Below are positions 45,325-54,792 of a DNA stretch of 64,000 nucleotides, piece by piece. The translations under genes were made by a program, and so were the position numbers. The notes under the pieces are model-generated. The model was not told the DNA's origin. It searched no databases and saw only the letters and a program-made list of their open reading frames with translations. Source of the stretch: JACMNW01 sp963708425. Its GTDB lineage: Bacteria; Pseudomonadota; Alphaproteobacteria; Rhodobacterales; Rhodobacteraceae. Positions within the stretch are counted from its first letter, which is position 1, and every line of letters starts with the position of its first letter. The stretch covers positions 930,001 to 994,000 of the forward strand of contig OY970206.1 of NCBI GenBank assembly GCA_963708425.1, in the 5' to 3' direction.

Positions 45325-47205
45325 TTACCGCCCGGCGTCATCTGCGAAGATGTCTTTCTTGTGGGTTCCGCCTGGCACGAAGATGGTACCGACCACTACC
45401 GTCATCAGCGCGACCACAATCGCATACCACAGGCCAGCGTAGATATTGCCGGACTGGGCAGAGATCGCGAAGGCCGTCGCAGGCAGCAAGCCGCCGAACC
45501 AGCCGTTGCCGATATGGTAAGGCAAAGACAGACCGGAATAGCGGATCCGGGTTGGGAACAGTTCCACCAGCATCGCGGCAATCGGGCCATAAACCATCGT
45601 TACCAGAATGATCAGGTAGGTCAGGATGGCGATGATTGCCAGTTTTTGGCCAGTGAAGATGTCAAAGAAGTTTGCCGCCTTTGCCACCGTCGTATTGTCT
45701 GCCGCAATCAGCGGATAACCTGCCGCTGTCAGTGCCTCGGTCACGCTTTTTTCAAACGTGCCCTTGACGCCTTTTGCAGTATCCAAGGCCAGCTTGGCCG
45801 CGTCCTTGGCGGCTTGATCAGTGCCAGCATTAGCAGTTTCCAGAGCAGCTGTTGCTGCTGCAATGTCGGCTGCGTTTGCCGTGGCATCATATGCCACGAT
45901 CTCGGTATCGCCGATCTTGACAGAGGCGGGAGTGCCTGCAGGTGCATCAACCGTGGTCGAATTCACCGATGTGCGCGATAGCTGCGCTTTGGCAATGTCG
46001 CACGAGTTGGTGAACTTTACCGTGCCAGTTGGGTTGAACTGGAACGAGCAGTTTTCAGGATCTGCGGTCACCACAACTGGTGTCTGGTGTGCTGCATAAA
46101 GCGCCGGGTTGGCGGTTTGGGTCAGCATCTTGAACACCGGGAAGTAGGTGAGTGCCGCAATGAGGCAACCTGCCAGAATGATCGGTTTACGACCGATCTT
46201 GTCGGACAGCGAGCCAAAGAACAAGAACCCGCCGGTGCCAAGGATCAGCGACCAGGCAACAAACACGTTGGCCGAGAAGCTATCAACCTTGACGACGTTC
46301 TGGATGAAGAACAGTGCATAGAACTGCCCCGAATACCAGACAACGGCTTGACCAGCGGTCAGGCCAATCAGCGCGATCAGTGCAATCTTGCCGTTTTTCC
46401 ACGTACCGAATGCTTCACGCAGCGGTGCTTTCGATTGCGCGCCCTCTTCCTTCATCTTCTTGAAGGCGGGGGATTCGTTCATTTGCAGGCGGATGTACAG
46501 CGAGATCCCCAGCAAGAAGATCGATCCCAAGAATGGGATGCGCCAGCCCCAAGCGTTGAACGCCTTCATCATTTCGGGCGAGCCGTCGGCAAGCGTTTTA
46601 GCAACACCCACTGCATCCAGAACCGGTTGATCTGGATAGTTGCCATTCACATAGCCCTGCACCATCAAGATGACGATCAGCGACAATAGAAGGCCAAGCG
46701 TTGCTGTGGTTTGAATGAAGGCTGTGAAATAGCCGCGTTGATTGGCGGGCGCATGTTCGGCCACATAGACCGCAGCACCGCCGTATTCGCCGCCGAGGGC
46801 CAAGCCTTGCAGCATTCGCAGCGCGATCAGGATGATCGGTGCCGCGACGCCCCAGCTTTGATAGCCCGGGAGCAGGCCGACGAGGAAGGTCGACAGACCC
46901 ATGATCAGGATCGTCACCAGGAAGGTGTATTTCCGGCCGATCAGATCGCCGAGCGAGCCAAAGAACAGCGCGCCGAATGGGCGCACGATAAAGCCCGCAG
47001 CAAAGGCCAACAGCGCAAATACGTTGCGGGTGGCTTCGGGGAATGCGGTGAAGAAGTTCGCCCCGATGATGGCGGCGAGCGAGCCGTAGAGATAGAAGTC
47101 GTACCATTCGAAAATGGTGCCCGCGGACGAAGCAAGGATAACCTTCTTCTCTTCGCGGGTCATCGGGCGCGATCTTGCCCCGATGCTTGCGGTTGTATCT
47201 GCCAT
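45325..47205 (-). CDS. MHS-family major facilitator transporter with a periplasmic insertion
   Basis: A 626-residue member of the metabolite:H+ symporter family (ProP/ShiA-like). TIFEWYDFYLYGSLAA opens the first span, the loop 2-3 motif is GSLGDLIGRK and the loop 8-9 motif GSLSDKIGRKP. Ordinary members have about 430-550 residues. Here about 160 residues with two cysteines are inserted after span 9 (coded by about 45645-46125), in a loop expected in the periplasm. GGGAGGA precedes the ATG at 47205. The acetyl-CoA synthetase gene lies 180 bases upstream on the same strand, so the substrate may be acetate or another short-chain acid; this is inference. Confidence 0.88.
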   Translation of the reverse strand: MADTTASIGARSRPMTREEKKVILASSAGTIFEWYDFYLYGSLAAIIGANFFTAFPEATRNVFALLAFAAGFIVRPFGALFFGSLGDLIGRKYTFLVTILIMGLSTFLVGLLPGYQSWGVAAPIILIALRMLQGLALGGEYGGAAVYVAEHAPANQRGYFTAFIQTTATLGLLLSLIVILMVQGYVNGNYPDQPVLDAVGVAKTLADGSPEMMKAFNAWGWRIPFLGSIFLLGISLYIRLQMNESPAFKKMKEEGAQSKAPLREAFGTWKNGKIALIALIGLTAGQAVVWYSGQFYALFFIQNVVKVDSFSANVFVAWSLILGTGGFLFFGSLSDKIGRKPIILAGCLIAALTYFPVFKMLTQTANPALYAAHQTPVVVTADPENCSFQFNPTGTVKFTNSCDIAKAQLSRTSVNSTTVDAPAGTPASVKIGDTEIVAYDATANAADIAAATAALETANAGTDQAAKDAAKLALDTAKGVKGTFEKSVTEALTAAGYPLIAADNTTVAKAANFFDIFTGQKLAIIAILTYLIILVTMVYGPIAAMLVELFPTRIRYSGLSLPYHIGNGWFGGLLPATAFAISAQSGNIYAGLWYAIVVALMTVVVGTIFVPGGTHKKDIFADDAGR

Positions 47206-47384
47206 GTCTGGCGTCCTCCCAGTTGATCCGGCGTGGTGCCGGTTTGCGGTTGCGACCATTGGATGCGACATGGCTTCGTTGATCCCTGCCAAGGCAAGGT
47301 TGCGCCGCGCGCTCGCGTGGTCCTTTGGTCCTCGTCCCTGTCACCGCGCCCTATCGTGTGCCGGGCGCGGCGTTCTTCTTAATT

Positions 47385-49349
47385 TCAGCCCCGGTTCATC
47401 CGGTTGCTGATCAGTTCTTCCACCACCGACGGATCGGCCAAGGTGGAAATATCGCCAAGGCTGCCGAAGTCATTCTCGGCAATCTTGCGCAAAATACGCC
47501 GCATGATCTTGCCGGACCGGGTTTTCGGCAGGCCCGGTGCCCATTGGATCAGATCTGGCTTGGCAATCGGACCGATTTCGGTGCGCACCCAAGCCTCCAG
47601 CGCTTTGCGCAGGGGCTCGGTCGGCTCTGTGCCTTTCATCAGGGTCACGTAGGCGTAGATGCCCTGCCCCTTGATATCATGCGGATAACCGACCACCGCT
47701 GCCTCGGCCACCTGCGGGTGGGCAACAAGCGCGCTTTCGACCTCGGCAGTGCCCATCCGGTGGCCAGAGACGTTGATCACATCATCAACGCGGCCGGTGA
47801 TCCAATAGTACCCATCAGCATCACGGCGGCAGCCATCGCCGGTGAAATAATAGCCGGGATATTGGCTGAAATATGCCTCTTCAAAGCGGGCGTGATCACC
47901 CCAAAGAGTGCGCATCTGGCCGGGCCAGCTGTCGGCGATACAGAGCACACCATCGGTTTCGGTGGCGGTTTGAACGGCAGCGGTTGCAGGATCTAGCACC
48001 ACTGGCTTGACGCCAAAGAACGGCTTGGTCGCCGACCCCGGCTTTTGCGGAACAGCGCCCGGTAGCGGCGTAATCAGATGGCCGCCGGTTTCGGTTTGCC
48101 AGAAGGTATCGACAATCGGCCGGGTGCCTTTGCCGACATGGACGTTATACCAGTTCCATGCTTCGGGGTTGATCGGCTCGCCCACGGTGCCCAGCAGTTT
48201 CAGGCTGGAGAGATCATGCTTTTCAACCCATTCCGTCCCTTGCGCCATCAGCGCGCGAATAGCTGTGGGGGCGGTGTAAAACTGCGATACCTTGTGCTTG
48301 GCGATCACTTCCCAGAACCGTCCGGCATCGGGATAGGTTGGAACACCCTCGAACATCACGGTGGTCGCGCCATTTGCCAGCGGACCATAGATGATATAGC
48401 TGTGGCCGGTGACCCAGCCGACATCGGCGGTGCACCAGAACACATCGCCATCATGGTAATCAAAGCTGATCTGATGGGTCATCGCGGCGTAAACCAGATA
48501 GCCACCGCTGGTATGCAAGACGCCTTTGGGCTTGCCGGTCGAGCCGGAAGTATACAAGATGAACAGCGGGTCTTCGGCACCCATTTCAGTATAGGCGCAG
48601 TAAGGGGCGGCTGCGGCCATTTCGGCGCGCAGATCAACATCGCGACCATCGGCCCAAGACGTCTGATCGCCGGTATGCTTTACCACGAGGCATTTCACCC
48701 GGTCATCGCAATGCAAAAGTGCTGCATCGGTGGCGTCTTTCAGCCCGGTTTTCTTGCCGCCGCGTGGGGCAAAATCGGCGGTGATCACCAGCTTGGCACC
48801 GCAATCATTGATCCGGTTTGCCAGCGCATCTGCCGAAAACCCGGCGAACACGATGGAATGGATCGCGCCAATGCGCGCGCAGGCCAGCATGGCATAGGCC
48901 GCTTCCGGGATCATCGGCAGATAGATCACCACACGGTCGCCACGTTTGACACCCTGCGCCTTTAGCACATTCGCCAGACGGCAGGTGTTTTCCAGCAATT
49001 GCGCGTAGGTAATGTGTTGCGCTGGCGTCTTCGGATCATCCGGTTCCCAGATAATCGCGGTCTGGCTGGCGCGGGTGACCATATGCCGGTCAATGCAGTT
49101 GGCGGATACGTTCAGTGTGCCGTCTTCAAACCACTTGATCGAGACTTTTCCCAGATCGAAGTTGCTGTTCTGGACGATGGTGTAATCCTTGATCCAGTCA
49201 ATCCGGTGGCCCTGTTCGGCCCAAAACGCGTTTGGGTCCGCCACTGATGCCGCATACATCCGCGCATAGGCCGCTGCATCGACATGTGCTGCAGCAATAA
49301 AGTCTGCAGAGGCAGTATAAACCTCCTGCGCGCGGCCCAGATCAGACAT
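47385..49349 (-). CDS. acs: Acetyl-CoA synthetase (AMP-forming)
   Basis: A 654-residue enzyme with the AMP-binding motif YTSGSTGKPKG, core motif YYFTGDGCRRDADGYYWITG and the regulatory acetylated lysine in LPKTRSGKIMRR. It activates acetate with ATP and CoA in the cytoplasm, allowing growth on acetate and recycling of overflow acetate. Lysine control implies a Pat/CobB-type acetylation system elsewhere. GGGGAAG precedes the ATG at 49349. The longer frame from 49433 has no family likeness. It is followed by an MHS transporter that may supply its substrate. Repeated TGTCAATTT boxes lie upstream. Confidence 0.96.
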   Translation of the reverse strand: MSDLGRAQEVYTASADFIAAAHVDAAAYARMYAASVADPNAFWAEQGHRIDWIKDYTIVQNSNFDLGKVSIKWFEDGTLNVSANCIDRHMVTRASQTAIIWEPDDPKTPAQHITYAQLLENTCRLANVLKAQGVKRGDRVVIYLPMIPEAAYAMLACARIGAIHSIVFAGFSADALANRINDCGAKLVITADFAPRGGKKTGLKDATDAALLHCDDRVKCLVVKHTGDQTSWADGRDVDLRAEMAAAAPYCAYTEMGAEDPLFILYTSGSTGKPKGVLHTSGGYLVYAAMTHQISFDYHDGDVFWCTADVGWVTGHSYIIYGPLANGATTVMFEGVPTYPDAGRFWEVIAKHKVSQFYTAPTAIRALMAQGTEWVEKHDLSSLKLLGTVGEPINPEAWNWYNVHVGKGTRPIVDTFWQTETGGHLITPLPGAVPQKPGSATKPFFGVKPVVLDPATAAVQTATETDGVLCIADSWPGQMRTLWGDHARFEEAYFSQYPGYYFTGDGCRRDADGYYWITGRVDDVINVSGHRMGTAEVESALVAHPQVAEAAVVGYPHDIKGQGIYAYVTLMKGTEPTEPLRKALEAWVRTEIGPIAKPDLIQWAPGLPKTRSGKIMRRILRKIAENDFGSLGDISTLADPSVVEELISNRMNRG

Positions 49350-49443
49350 AGCACTTCCCCCCTTTGAGCAAGCCATTATCGGCGTGCCCCTTCTTACCCG
49401 CAGGCAAGAAGCCTCGCAATCCATGGGGGGCACTCTACCTCAA

Positions 49444-49535
49444 ATGTCAATTTTTTGCTAACTCTTTTAATAATAAGCATTTTATTGTCAATTTATTTAC
49501 GGATTAGTGGTGAATTTTGTCAATTTATGTACGGG
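49444..49535 (-). promoter_or_regulatory. Upstream region of acs with three direct TGTCAATTT boxes
   Basis: The 427-base space 49350-49776 has no gene. TGTCAATTT starts at 49445, 49486 and 49518, with spacings of 41 and 32 bases, near whole helical turns. The last two extend to GTCAATTTAT-TACGG. The stretch is AT-rich, as expected of a promoter. A regulator acting here is inferred. Confidence 0.45.
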
Positions 49536-49726
49536 AGGGTTGAAAAGAAATGGTTTTTCAAGGCGATATTGTACGGCGAGCAGCAAACCCGCAGTCCGGC
49601 TTGTTGGCGTTGGCCGCATTGAGTGAAATCTGCCCCGGCCGATGTGGCCGATGAAGCGCGTGGACTTTATACTTGTTGCCTTACTTTTCCGCGCAGTCCC
49701 GCCTACGATTCGGGCGTTGAATAGCA

Positions 49727-49754
49727 AAAAGGCGGCCGTTTCCGACCGCCTTTT
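49727..49754 (-). terminator. Rho-independent terminator of the beta-helix protein gene
   Basis: AAAAGGCGG and CCGCCTTTT arms with a ten-base loop that pairs further (CG/CG), followed by T residues on the minus strand, 23 bases after the stop at 49777. It could also work on the plus strand. Confidence 0.85.
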
Positions 49755-49776
49755 GCGTGTGCTTTAATTGGCTCCG

Positions 49777-52065
49777 TCAGACCGGATTATCGCAGCGCAG
49801 TGTCACATGCATCAGGCCCTTCACCGGAGTTGGCCAGCGCAGGTTCACCAGCGCGTTCTGCGCACCCTGTTCGACCTGTACATAGGGCATCACATATTGG
49901 GCCGCGTTGCTGGCATTGGTAATCGCACCTTCGGCCACCAACGACTGCACATTGCGCGCGCGTGACCCGAACGGCAGAAACGCCGCCGCGTTAACCACCC
50001 AAGTGTCGGCAGCGGTGTTTTGCGTATGCTCTACCATCACCGGACTAACGCTGGATTGGGTAACACCATTATACGTGTTCGCTTCGAACACCAGATTGCG
50101 AAACCGGCTGTAGTCAAGCGATGCATATGTTGTGTCGACCATTTCTACGCGGTCAACAGTGGCGTTCAGCGTTCGGAACACGTTGTTGGTGACGCTCAGG
50201 CCATAAACGAAATGGCCGGCCCCACGGGGTGTGATCACAAGCCACCGGAACCAAGGCGCCACGTCGCTGACTGTAAACAGGTTGCCCGTGATTGTGAGGC
50301 CACCGAACGAAAACTCACTTAAAAACGCCGGGTCTGCATCATGTTCGTTCGACATTTCGATAAAGGCGTTGTCGATGTAGTTGCCGGTGACAATCGACCT
50401 AAGATTGCTTGAGGTAAAGATAATTCCGGCGCGACGTACGCCTGCTGTTTCGTCATCGCCCTGAAAGAAATGATTCCCAAGCACCATGTTGCCAGTTCCC
50501 GCGATAACAGCAAAATGCGCGAAGCGGACGATGCGGTTATTCCGGATTTTGGCGTCATTGGCATTGATATTCATCGCAATCGAGGTGCGGGTTTGCGCAG
50601 GCATCCCCTGTTCATTCGACAAGAACTGGCACTGATCGACAAAAAGGCCCTGACACCCGGCCCCAATCGAAGTGATGCCCCGATCCTTGGGTTTGTTGAT
50701 CACTGTATCCGCCACGCGAAAGGTAAGCCCCTGTTTGGCCAACAGTATCGCACTTGATGTGCCGGCACAGTCCATCTCGATATTGGTGATTTCAAACTTC
50801 GACAGGGACGAGAACCCACCGAAATCCAACAAGTATTTGTAGCGATCGAACGTGAATGTCCGTGTGCCTGCCGCGGCCCACAATGGCAGGCTAAGATCGA
50901 CGGTGCCGCCACCTACGTCTTTGGACAGCACGTAAACTTCGCGCCCGACGCCAGTGCCGGTGATGCGTGCCCCGACCGGAATGTTCGCCACATTTGCCAC
51001 GGCCGTCAGCCGGGTTGGTTGCGCCACGGAATAGGTGCCGACTGATGTTACCGTGGTGGTATCCCAAGCCGTCCCCGGCACGGCTTCGAGTTGACCATTG
51101 GTCAGAACCCGGCGCTGGGCAAAGCTGGTCAAGCCGGAAATCGCTGCGACGTCAATTGGCGCCGTCAGCAAGACGCGCCTGCCGCTCAGATCAAGCGTTA
51201 CGTGATCGTTGAAGTAGAATAGTGATTGCAGGGCACGACGAAAGCCTTCGAGCGTGGAACCGAAGGCGGCTGCGTAGGTATCAAGATCGTAGTTACGTCG
51301 GCAGATAAGTCGCGATGCCGCCGCCATGCTGATGCTGCCTTCAAAGCGGACAGCGTTTTCGAAGGTTACAGTGCCTGCAAGGAAGTAAGTGCCTTTGGAT
51401 ACAAGAACCGATCGGCCTGCAGCGGCCAAATCCGCTGCAGCAAAAGCAGCGGTATCGTCGGCTATACCGTCGCCGATAGCACCGTAATCGCGCACATCGA
51501 CCAAGTCCATCAGGTTGCGGTGAAACACCTCTGTGATGTCTTCGACGACAATATCGTCAATTCGCACCACGCCGCCGCTTGATCCGGTCAGATCAAGGCC
51601 GATATGGGCGTAAACCGGCACGGTGCCCCAGACCATATCAACGCCCGTGCGATTGCCAGCACCGATGATAGCGGAAATCGTCACCACAGTGCCGTAGCTG
51701 GTCAGTGCAGTTGCCACCCCAGTTTGCGGGGCTGCGACCACATTGGTCTGGCCGATGTTACCAGCCCAGGCGGCAATACGAACGGACGGTAGGTTCCCGG
51801 AAACTGCCTTTACGCGGGCCGTCACCCGCAGATACATGCCGGGCTGCATTGGGGTTTGCGCAAAGGACCGCAGCTTTTGCACAGCATCGGTTTTTTGCAG
51901 TTCCAGACAACCGCCGAAGTCCTGATCGGCGGGCACGAATGCTGCGTTTGGTTGGCCCAGATAGCTGCCAGACCCCGGCGTGCCGTCGCCGCGCGACCAA
52001 AGGTTAAGCCCCGCCGAAAAGGCTGGCGGCATCAGGACTAGCCCGTCAGTAATCGCTTTGTTCAT
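49777..52065 (-). CDS. Right-handed beta-helix protein (pectate lyase/GH28-like superfamily)
   Basis: A 762-residue protein. The N-terminal 180 residues form a carbohydrate-binding-like beta domain (LNLWSRGDGTPGSGSYLG). The hinge VDVRDYGAIGDGIADDTAAF is the hallmark of pectate-lyase-3/phage tailspike beta-helices, and parallel helix coils follow (LTITGNLF, LSVTNNVF). No signal peptide is visible. Similar stand-alone proteins are frequent in Rhodobacterales and are annotated as GH28-related; whether they are enzymes, secreted adhesins or particle spikes is not settled. GAGGA lies seven bases before the ATG. No phage genes are nearby. Confidence 0.85.
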   Translation of the reverse strand: MNKAITDGLVLMPPAFSAGLNLWSRGDGTPGSGSYLGQPNAAFVPADQDFGGCLELQKTDAVQKLRSFAQTPMQPGMYLRVTARVKAVSGNLPSVRIAAWAGNIGQTNVVAAPQTGVATALTSYGTVVTISAIIGAGNRTGVDMVWGTVPVYAHIGLDLTGSSGGVVRIDDIVVEDITEVFHRNLMDLVDVRDYGAIGDGIADDTAAFAAADLAAAGRSVLVSKGTYFLAGTVTFENAVRFEGSISMAAASRLICRRNYDLDTYAAAFGSTLEGFRRALQSLFYFNDHVTLDLSGRRVLLTAPIDVAAISGLTSFAQRRVLTNGQLEAVPGTAWDTTTVTSVGTYSVAQPTRLTAVANVANIPVGARITGTGVGREVYVLSKDVGGGTVDLSLPLWAAAGTRTFTFDRYKYLLDFGGFSSLSKFEITNIEMDCAGTSSAILLAKQGLTFRVADTVINKPKDRGITSIGAGCQGLFVDQCQFLSNEQGMPAQTRTSIAMNINANDAKIRNNRIVRFAHFAVIAGTGNMVLGNHFFQGDDETAGVRRAGIIFTSSNLRSIVTGNYIDNAFIEMSNEHDADPAFLSEFSFGGLTITGNLFTVSDVAPWFRWLVITPRGAGHFVYGLSVTNNVFRTLNATVDRVEMVDTTYASLDYSRFRNLVFEANTYNGVTQSSVSPVMVEHTQNTAADTWVVNAAAFLPFGSRARNVQSLVAEGAITNASNAAQYVMPYVQVEQGAQNALVNLRWPTPVKGLMHVTLRCDNPV

Positions 52066-52194
52066 GTGGTGATCCTCGCCTTATTGCGCATCTGATCTGC
52101 GCGGCGATCATGCCGCTGCAAACCAGACAGGTAACAAGGCGCGGTTAACCGCAGTTGTGACCACCGTGCGCCACCAGGCGGACACGCGCAACGG

Positions 52195-52608
52195 TCAGGC
52201 GCCGATGCCTGCCTCTGGCAACAGTTGCACGCCGTTGATCTGCCAGCCTTCGGGCGTTTCTATCATCTGATAATCCAGCAGATGCGTCCGACCGTTTTGG
52301 TCGGTGACCATCACCCGCTGCCACAGGTTGCCCGCCACGGTGCGCAATTCCAGCATCCGCACCGTGGCCGGGTTCCACACCATCGGATAGCCCTGCTGCA
52401 CCATCGTGCCGAAGTTTTCCGGCGAACCAAAGATGCCTTTGATCATTGGCGAGGCGAATTCAAACGCGCCGTTCACATCCTGCGCGATAAAGGCATCAAA
52501 CTGGCCCTGTATCGTGGCCTCGATCCCTGGGTTTCGCGCCTCATCCGCAATCGCGGGCAGTGCGATCACCGTTGCAAGTAACAGTCCGTATAGCTTTAGC
52601 CGCATCAT
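52195..52608 (-). CDS. Exported DUF4864-type protein
   Basis: A 137-residue protein with a signal peptide (LKLYGLLLATVIALPAIADE, cleavage after the second alanine of PAIA). The mature part has FDAFIAQDVNGAFEFASPMI and ends in WQINGVQLLPE, the pattern of the small NTF2-like DUF4864 family. The function is unknown; such proteins sit in the periplasm. GGAGGG lies four bases before the ATG at 52608 and seven before the next ATG at 52605, either of which may be the start. It follows the LysRS gene downstream at 60 bases on the same strand. Confidence 0.8.
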   Translation of the reverse strand: MMRLKLYGLLLATVIALPAIADEARNPGIEATIQGQFDAFIAQDVNGAFEFASPMIKGIFGSPENFGTMVQQGYPMVWNPATVRMLELRTVAGNLWQRVMVTDQNGRTHLLDYQMIETPEGWQINGVQLLPEAGIGA

Positions 52609-52668
52609 CCGACCCTCCACAAACGTCCCCGAAACCAAGGGTAGCGCAAGCGGGGGGCCGGTCAAGCG

Positions 52669-54249
52669 TTACGCGGCCAGATCACCCGCAAGTGCGCGAT
52701 CGATCAGGGCAATCGTTTCCTTGACGCCATAAAGCCCAATAAATCCGCCAAATCGGGGGCCTTGCGATGCGCCAAGAAGCACTTCGTATAGGGCAGTGAA
52801 CCAATCGCGTAGGGGGTCGAAGCCGTGTTCAGTGCCAACAGCGAACACCATGGTCTGCAACGCCTCGCCATCCAAGCCGCCATCCCACGCAGCCAAGCGA
52901 CCGCGCAGATCCAGCATCGCGGCGCGTTCCTTTTCGGCGGGCAACCGGAACACGCGCGTTGGGGCGACGAAATCATCGAAATACCGCAGGGCAAAGCCTG
53001 CCGCTGCATCCAGATCGGGGTGCGTTTCGGGTGACGCATCTGGCGCGTAGCGTTGGATAAAGCCCCATAGACCGGCCTTGTCTTTTGCCCCTGCAACCGA
53101 CGCCAGGTTCAGCAGCATCGCAAATGGCACGACCATGTCTGACGCTGGCGGTTGGCCGCGATGAATGTGCCAGACCGGGTTGTTCACCTGCGCATCGATA
53201 TCCTGCGTCGTAAACGCGCGCAGCTGTTGGTGATACTCATCCACCGCCTTCGGGATCACATCAAAATGCATTCTCTTTGCCGTTTTGGGCTTTTGATACA
53301 TGAAATACGACAGGCTTTCCGCCGAGGCATAGGTCAGCCATTCATCAATCGTCAGGCCATTGCCTTTGGATTTGCTGATCTTCTGGCCACCTTCATCCAG
53401 GAACAGCTCGTACGTCATGTGTTCGGGCGCACGTCCCCCCAGCACTTCGCAAATGCCGTCGTAGATCGGCGTGTTGGTGGAATGGTCTTTGCCATACATC
53501 TCGAAGTCTACATCCAACGCTGCCCAGCGCGCGCCGAAATCGGGCTTCCATTGCAGTTTGACGTTGCCACCGGTTACGGGCAGCGTGCAGTCTTTGCCAT
53601 CTTCGCCTTCAAACGTGATGGTGCCTTCGGCGGCATTCACTTCTTTCATCGGCACGTACATGACGCGGCCGGAAATCGGCGAAATCGGCAAGAAGCACGA
53701 ATACGTCTGCTGCCGTTCTTCGCGTAATGACGCCAGCATGATCTTCATCACTGCATCATAGCGTTCGCAGCACAGGCGCAGGGTCGCGTCGAACTTGCCG
53801 GATTTATAGAAATCGGTGGCCGAGATGAATTCATATTCGAACCCGAAGGTATCGAGGAAACGCCGCAGCATGGCGTTGTTATGATGACCAAAGCTTTCGT
53901 ACTCGCCAAACGGGTCTGGCACGGCGGTCAGCGGGCGCTGCAGGTGTTCGCGCAACATATCCGGGTTCGGCACGTTGTCCGGCACCTTGCGCATGCCGTC
54001 AACATCATCGGAAAACACGATCAGCCGGGTGGGAATATCGCTGATCGCCTCGAACGCACGGCGAATCATTGTCGTGCGCGCCACTTCGCCAAAGGTTCCG
54101 ATATGCGGCAGGCCAGACGGCCCATAGCCGGTTTCGAACAGCACATAGCCCTTCGCCGGCATCTTGCCGTCATAGCGCGCCAGAATGCGGCGGGCCTCTT
54201 CAAACGGCCAGGCTTTCGATTTCATCGCAGCGTCGCGCAGGGCAGACAT
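52669..54249 (-). CDS. lysK: Lysine--tRNA ligase, class I (archaeal type)
   Basis: A 526-residue class I aminoacyl-tRNA synthetase. The HIGH-like motif is PHIGTFGE (from 48) and KMSKS appears as QKISKSKGNG. Charging lysine onto tRNA-Lys by this class is usual in archaea and in some alphaproteobacteria and spirochaetes, instead of the class II LysS of most bacteria. I saw no class II gene in this window. AAGGA lies eight bases before the ATG at 54249. The neighbours are not tRNA genes. Family recognition is strong. Confidence 0.93.
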   Translation of the reverse strand: MSALRDAAMKSKAWPFEEARRILARYDGKMPAKGYVLFETGYGPSGLPHIGTFGEVARTTMIRRAFEAISDIPTRLIVFSDDVDGMRKVPDNVPNPDMLREHLQRPLTAVPDPFGEYESFGHHNNAMLRRFLDTFGFEYEFISATDFYKSGKFDATLRLCCERYDAVMKIMLASLREERQQTYSCFLPISPISGRVMYVPMKEVNAAEGTITFEGEDGKDCTLPVTGGNVKLQWKPDFGARWAALDVDFEMYGKDHSTNTPIYDGICEVLGGRAPEHMTYELFLDEGGQKISKSKGNGLTIDEWLTYASAESLSYFMYQKPKTAKRMHFDVIPKAVDEYHQQLRAFTTQDIDAQVNNPVWHIHRGQPPASDMVVPFAMLLNLASVAGAKDKAGLWGFIQRYAPDASPETHPDLDAAAGFALRYFDDFVAPTRVFRLPAEKERAAMLDLRGRLAAWDGGLDGEALQTMVFAVGTEHGFDPLRDWFTALYEVLLGASQGPRFGGFIGLYGVKETIALIDRALAGDLAA

Positions 54250-54365
54250 AGGCATATCCTTGACGGGTAAGAGGCGGCCATATACCGCTAACATCCCGTC
54301 TCCTATTGCCGTGCCATGCCCACGTCAATAATCTGCGCGCCAAATGCCCCTTGGAAGGACCCCCC

Positions 54366-54788
54366 GTGCAAGATACTCCCGCTTCGCTTTCCGCCCAAGA
54401 CGCGCTGATCGCCGTGATGATTGCCACGTCGGCGGCAGACGCGCAGCTGCGCACTGCCGAAATGGTCGCCATCCAGCGCATGGTCAATCATATGCCGGTG
54501 TTTGCCGATTACGATACCGACCGCATCCGCCAGATCGCTCAGACGGTGTTCGATCTGTTCGAGGAAGAAGACGGCCTTGACGCCCTGTTCGGCCTGATCC
54601 GCGATGCGCTTCCAGAACGCCTGAACGAAACCGCCTATGCGCTTGCCTGCGACGCCGCCACGGCAGATGGCCGCCTGCGCGATGTTGAGTTGCGCATGCT
54701 GGAAGAAATTCGCGAAGAGCTGTCAATCGACCGCCTGCACGCCGCCGCTATCGAATGGGGCGCGCGCGTCAGGAATATGAAGCCCTGA
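54366..54788 (+). CDS. TerB-family (tellurite resistance-like) protein
   Basis: A 140-residue all-helical acidic protein. It has two TerB-type repeats, around ALIAVMIATSAADAQLRTAE and ALACDAATADGRLRDVELRM. TerB-like domains bind divalent metal and occur both in tellurite resistance and in stress or membrane-linked roles. The GTG at 54366 has GGAAGGA six bases upstream; the ATG at 54306 has no such site. The gene converges on dacB with only four bases between. No other ter genes are nearby, so tellurite resistance is not implied. Confidence 0.83.
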   Translation: MQDTPASLSAQDALIAVMIATSAADAQLRTAEMVAIQRMVNHMPVFADYDTDRIRQIAQTVFDLFEEEDGLDALFGLIRDALPERLNETAYALACDAATADGRLRDVELRMLEEIREELSIDRLHAAAIEWGARVRNMKP

Positions 54789-54792
54789 TCGC

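Noticed and set aside
49497..49727. 76-codon minus-strand frame upstream of acs
   Set aside because: The translation has a low-complexity basic makeup, no good ribosome site and overlaps the terminator and promoter-like AT-rich region.
54366..54788. Tellurite resistance operon
   Set aside because: Only a single TerB-like domain gene is present and no terA, terC, terD or terE neighbours exist.
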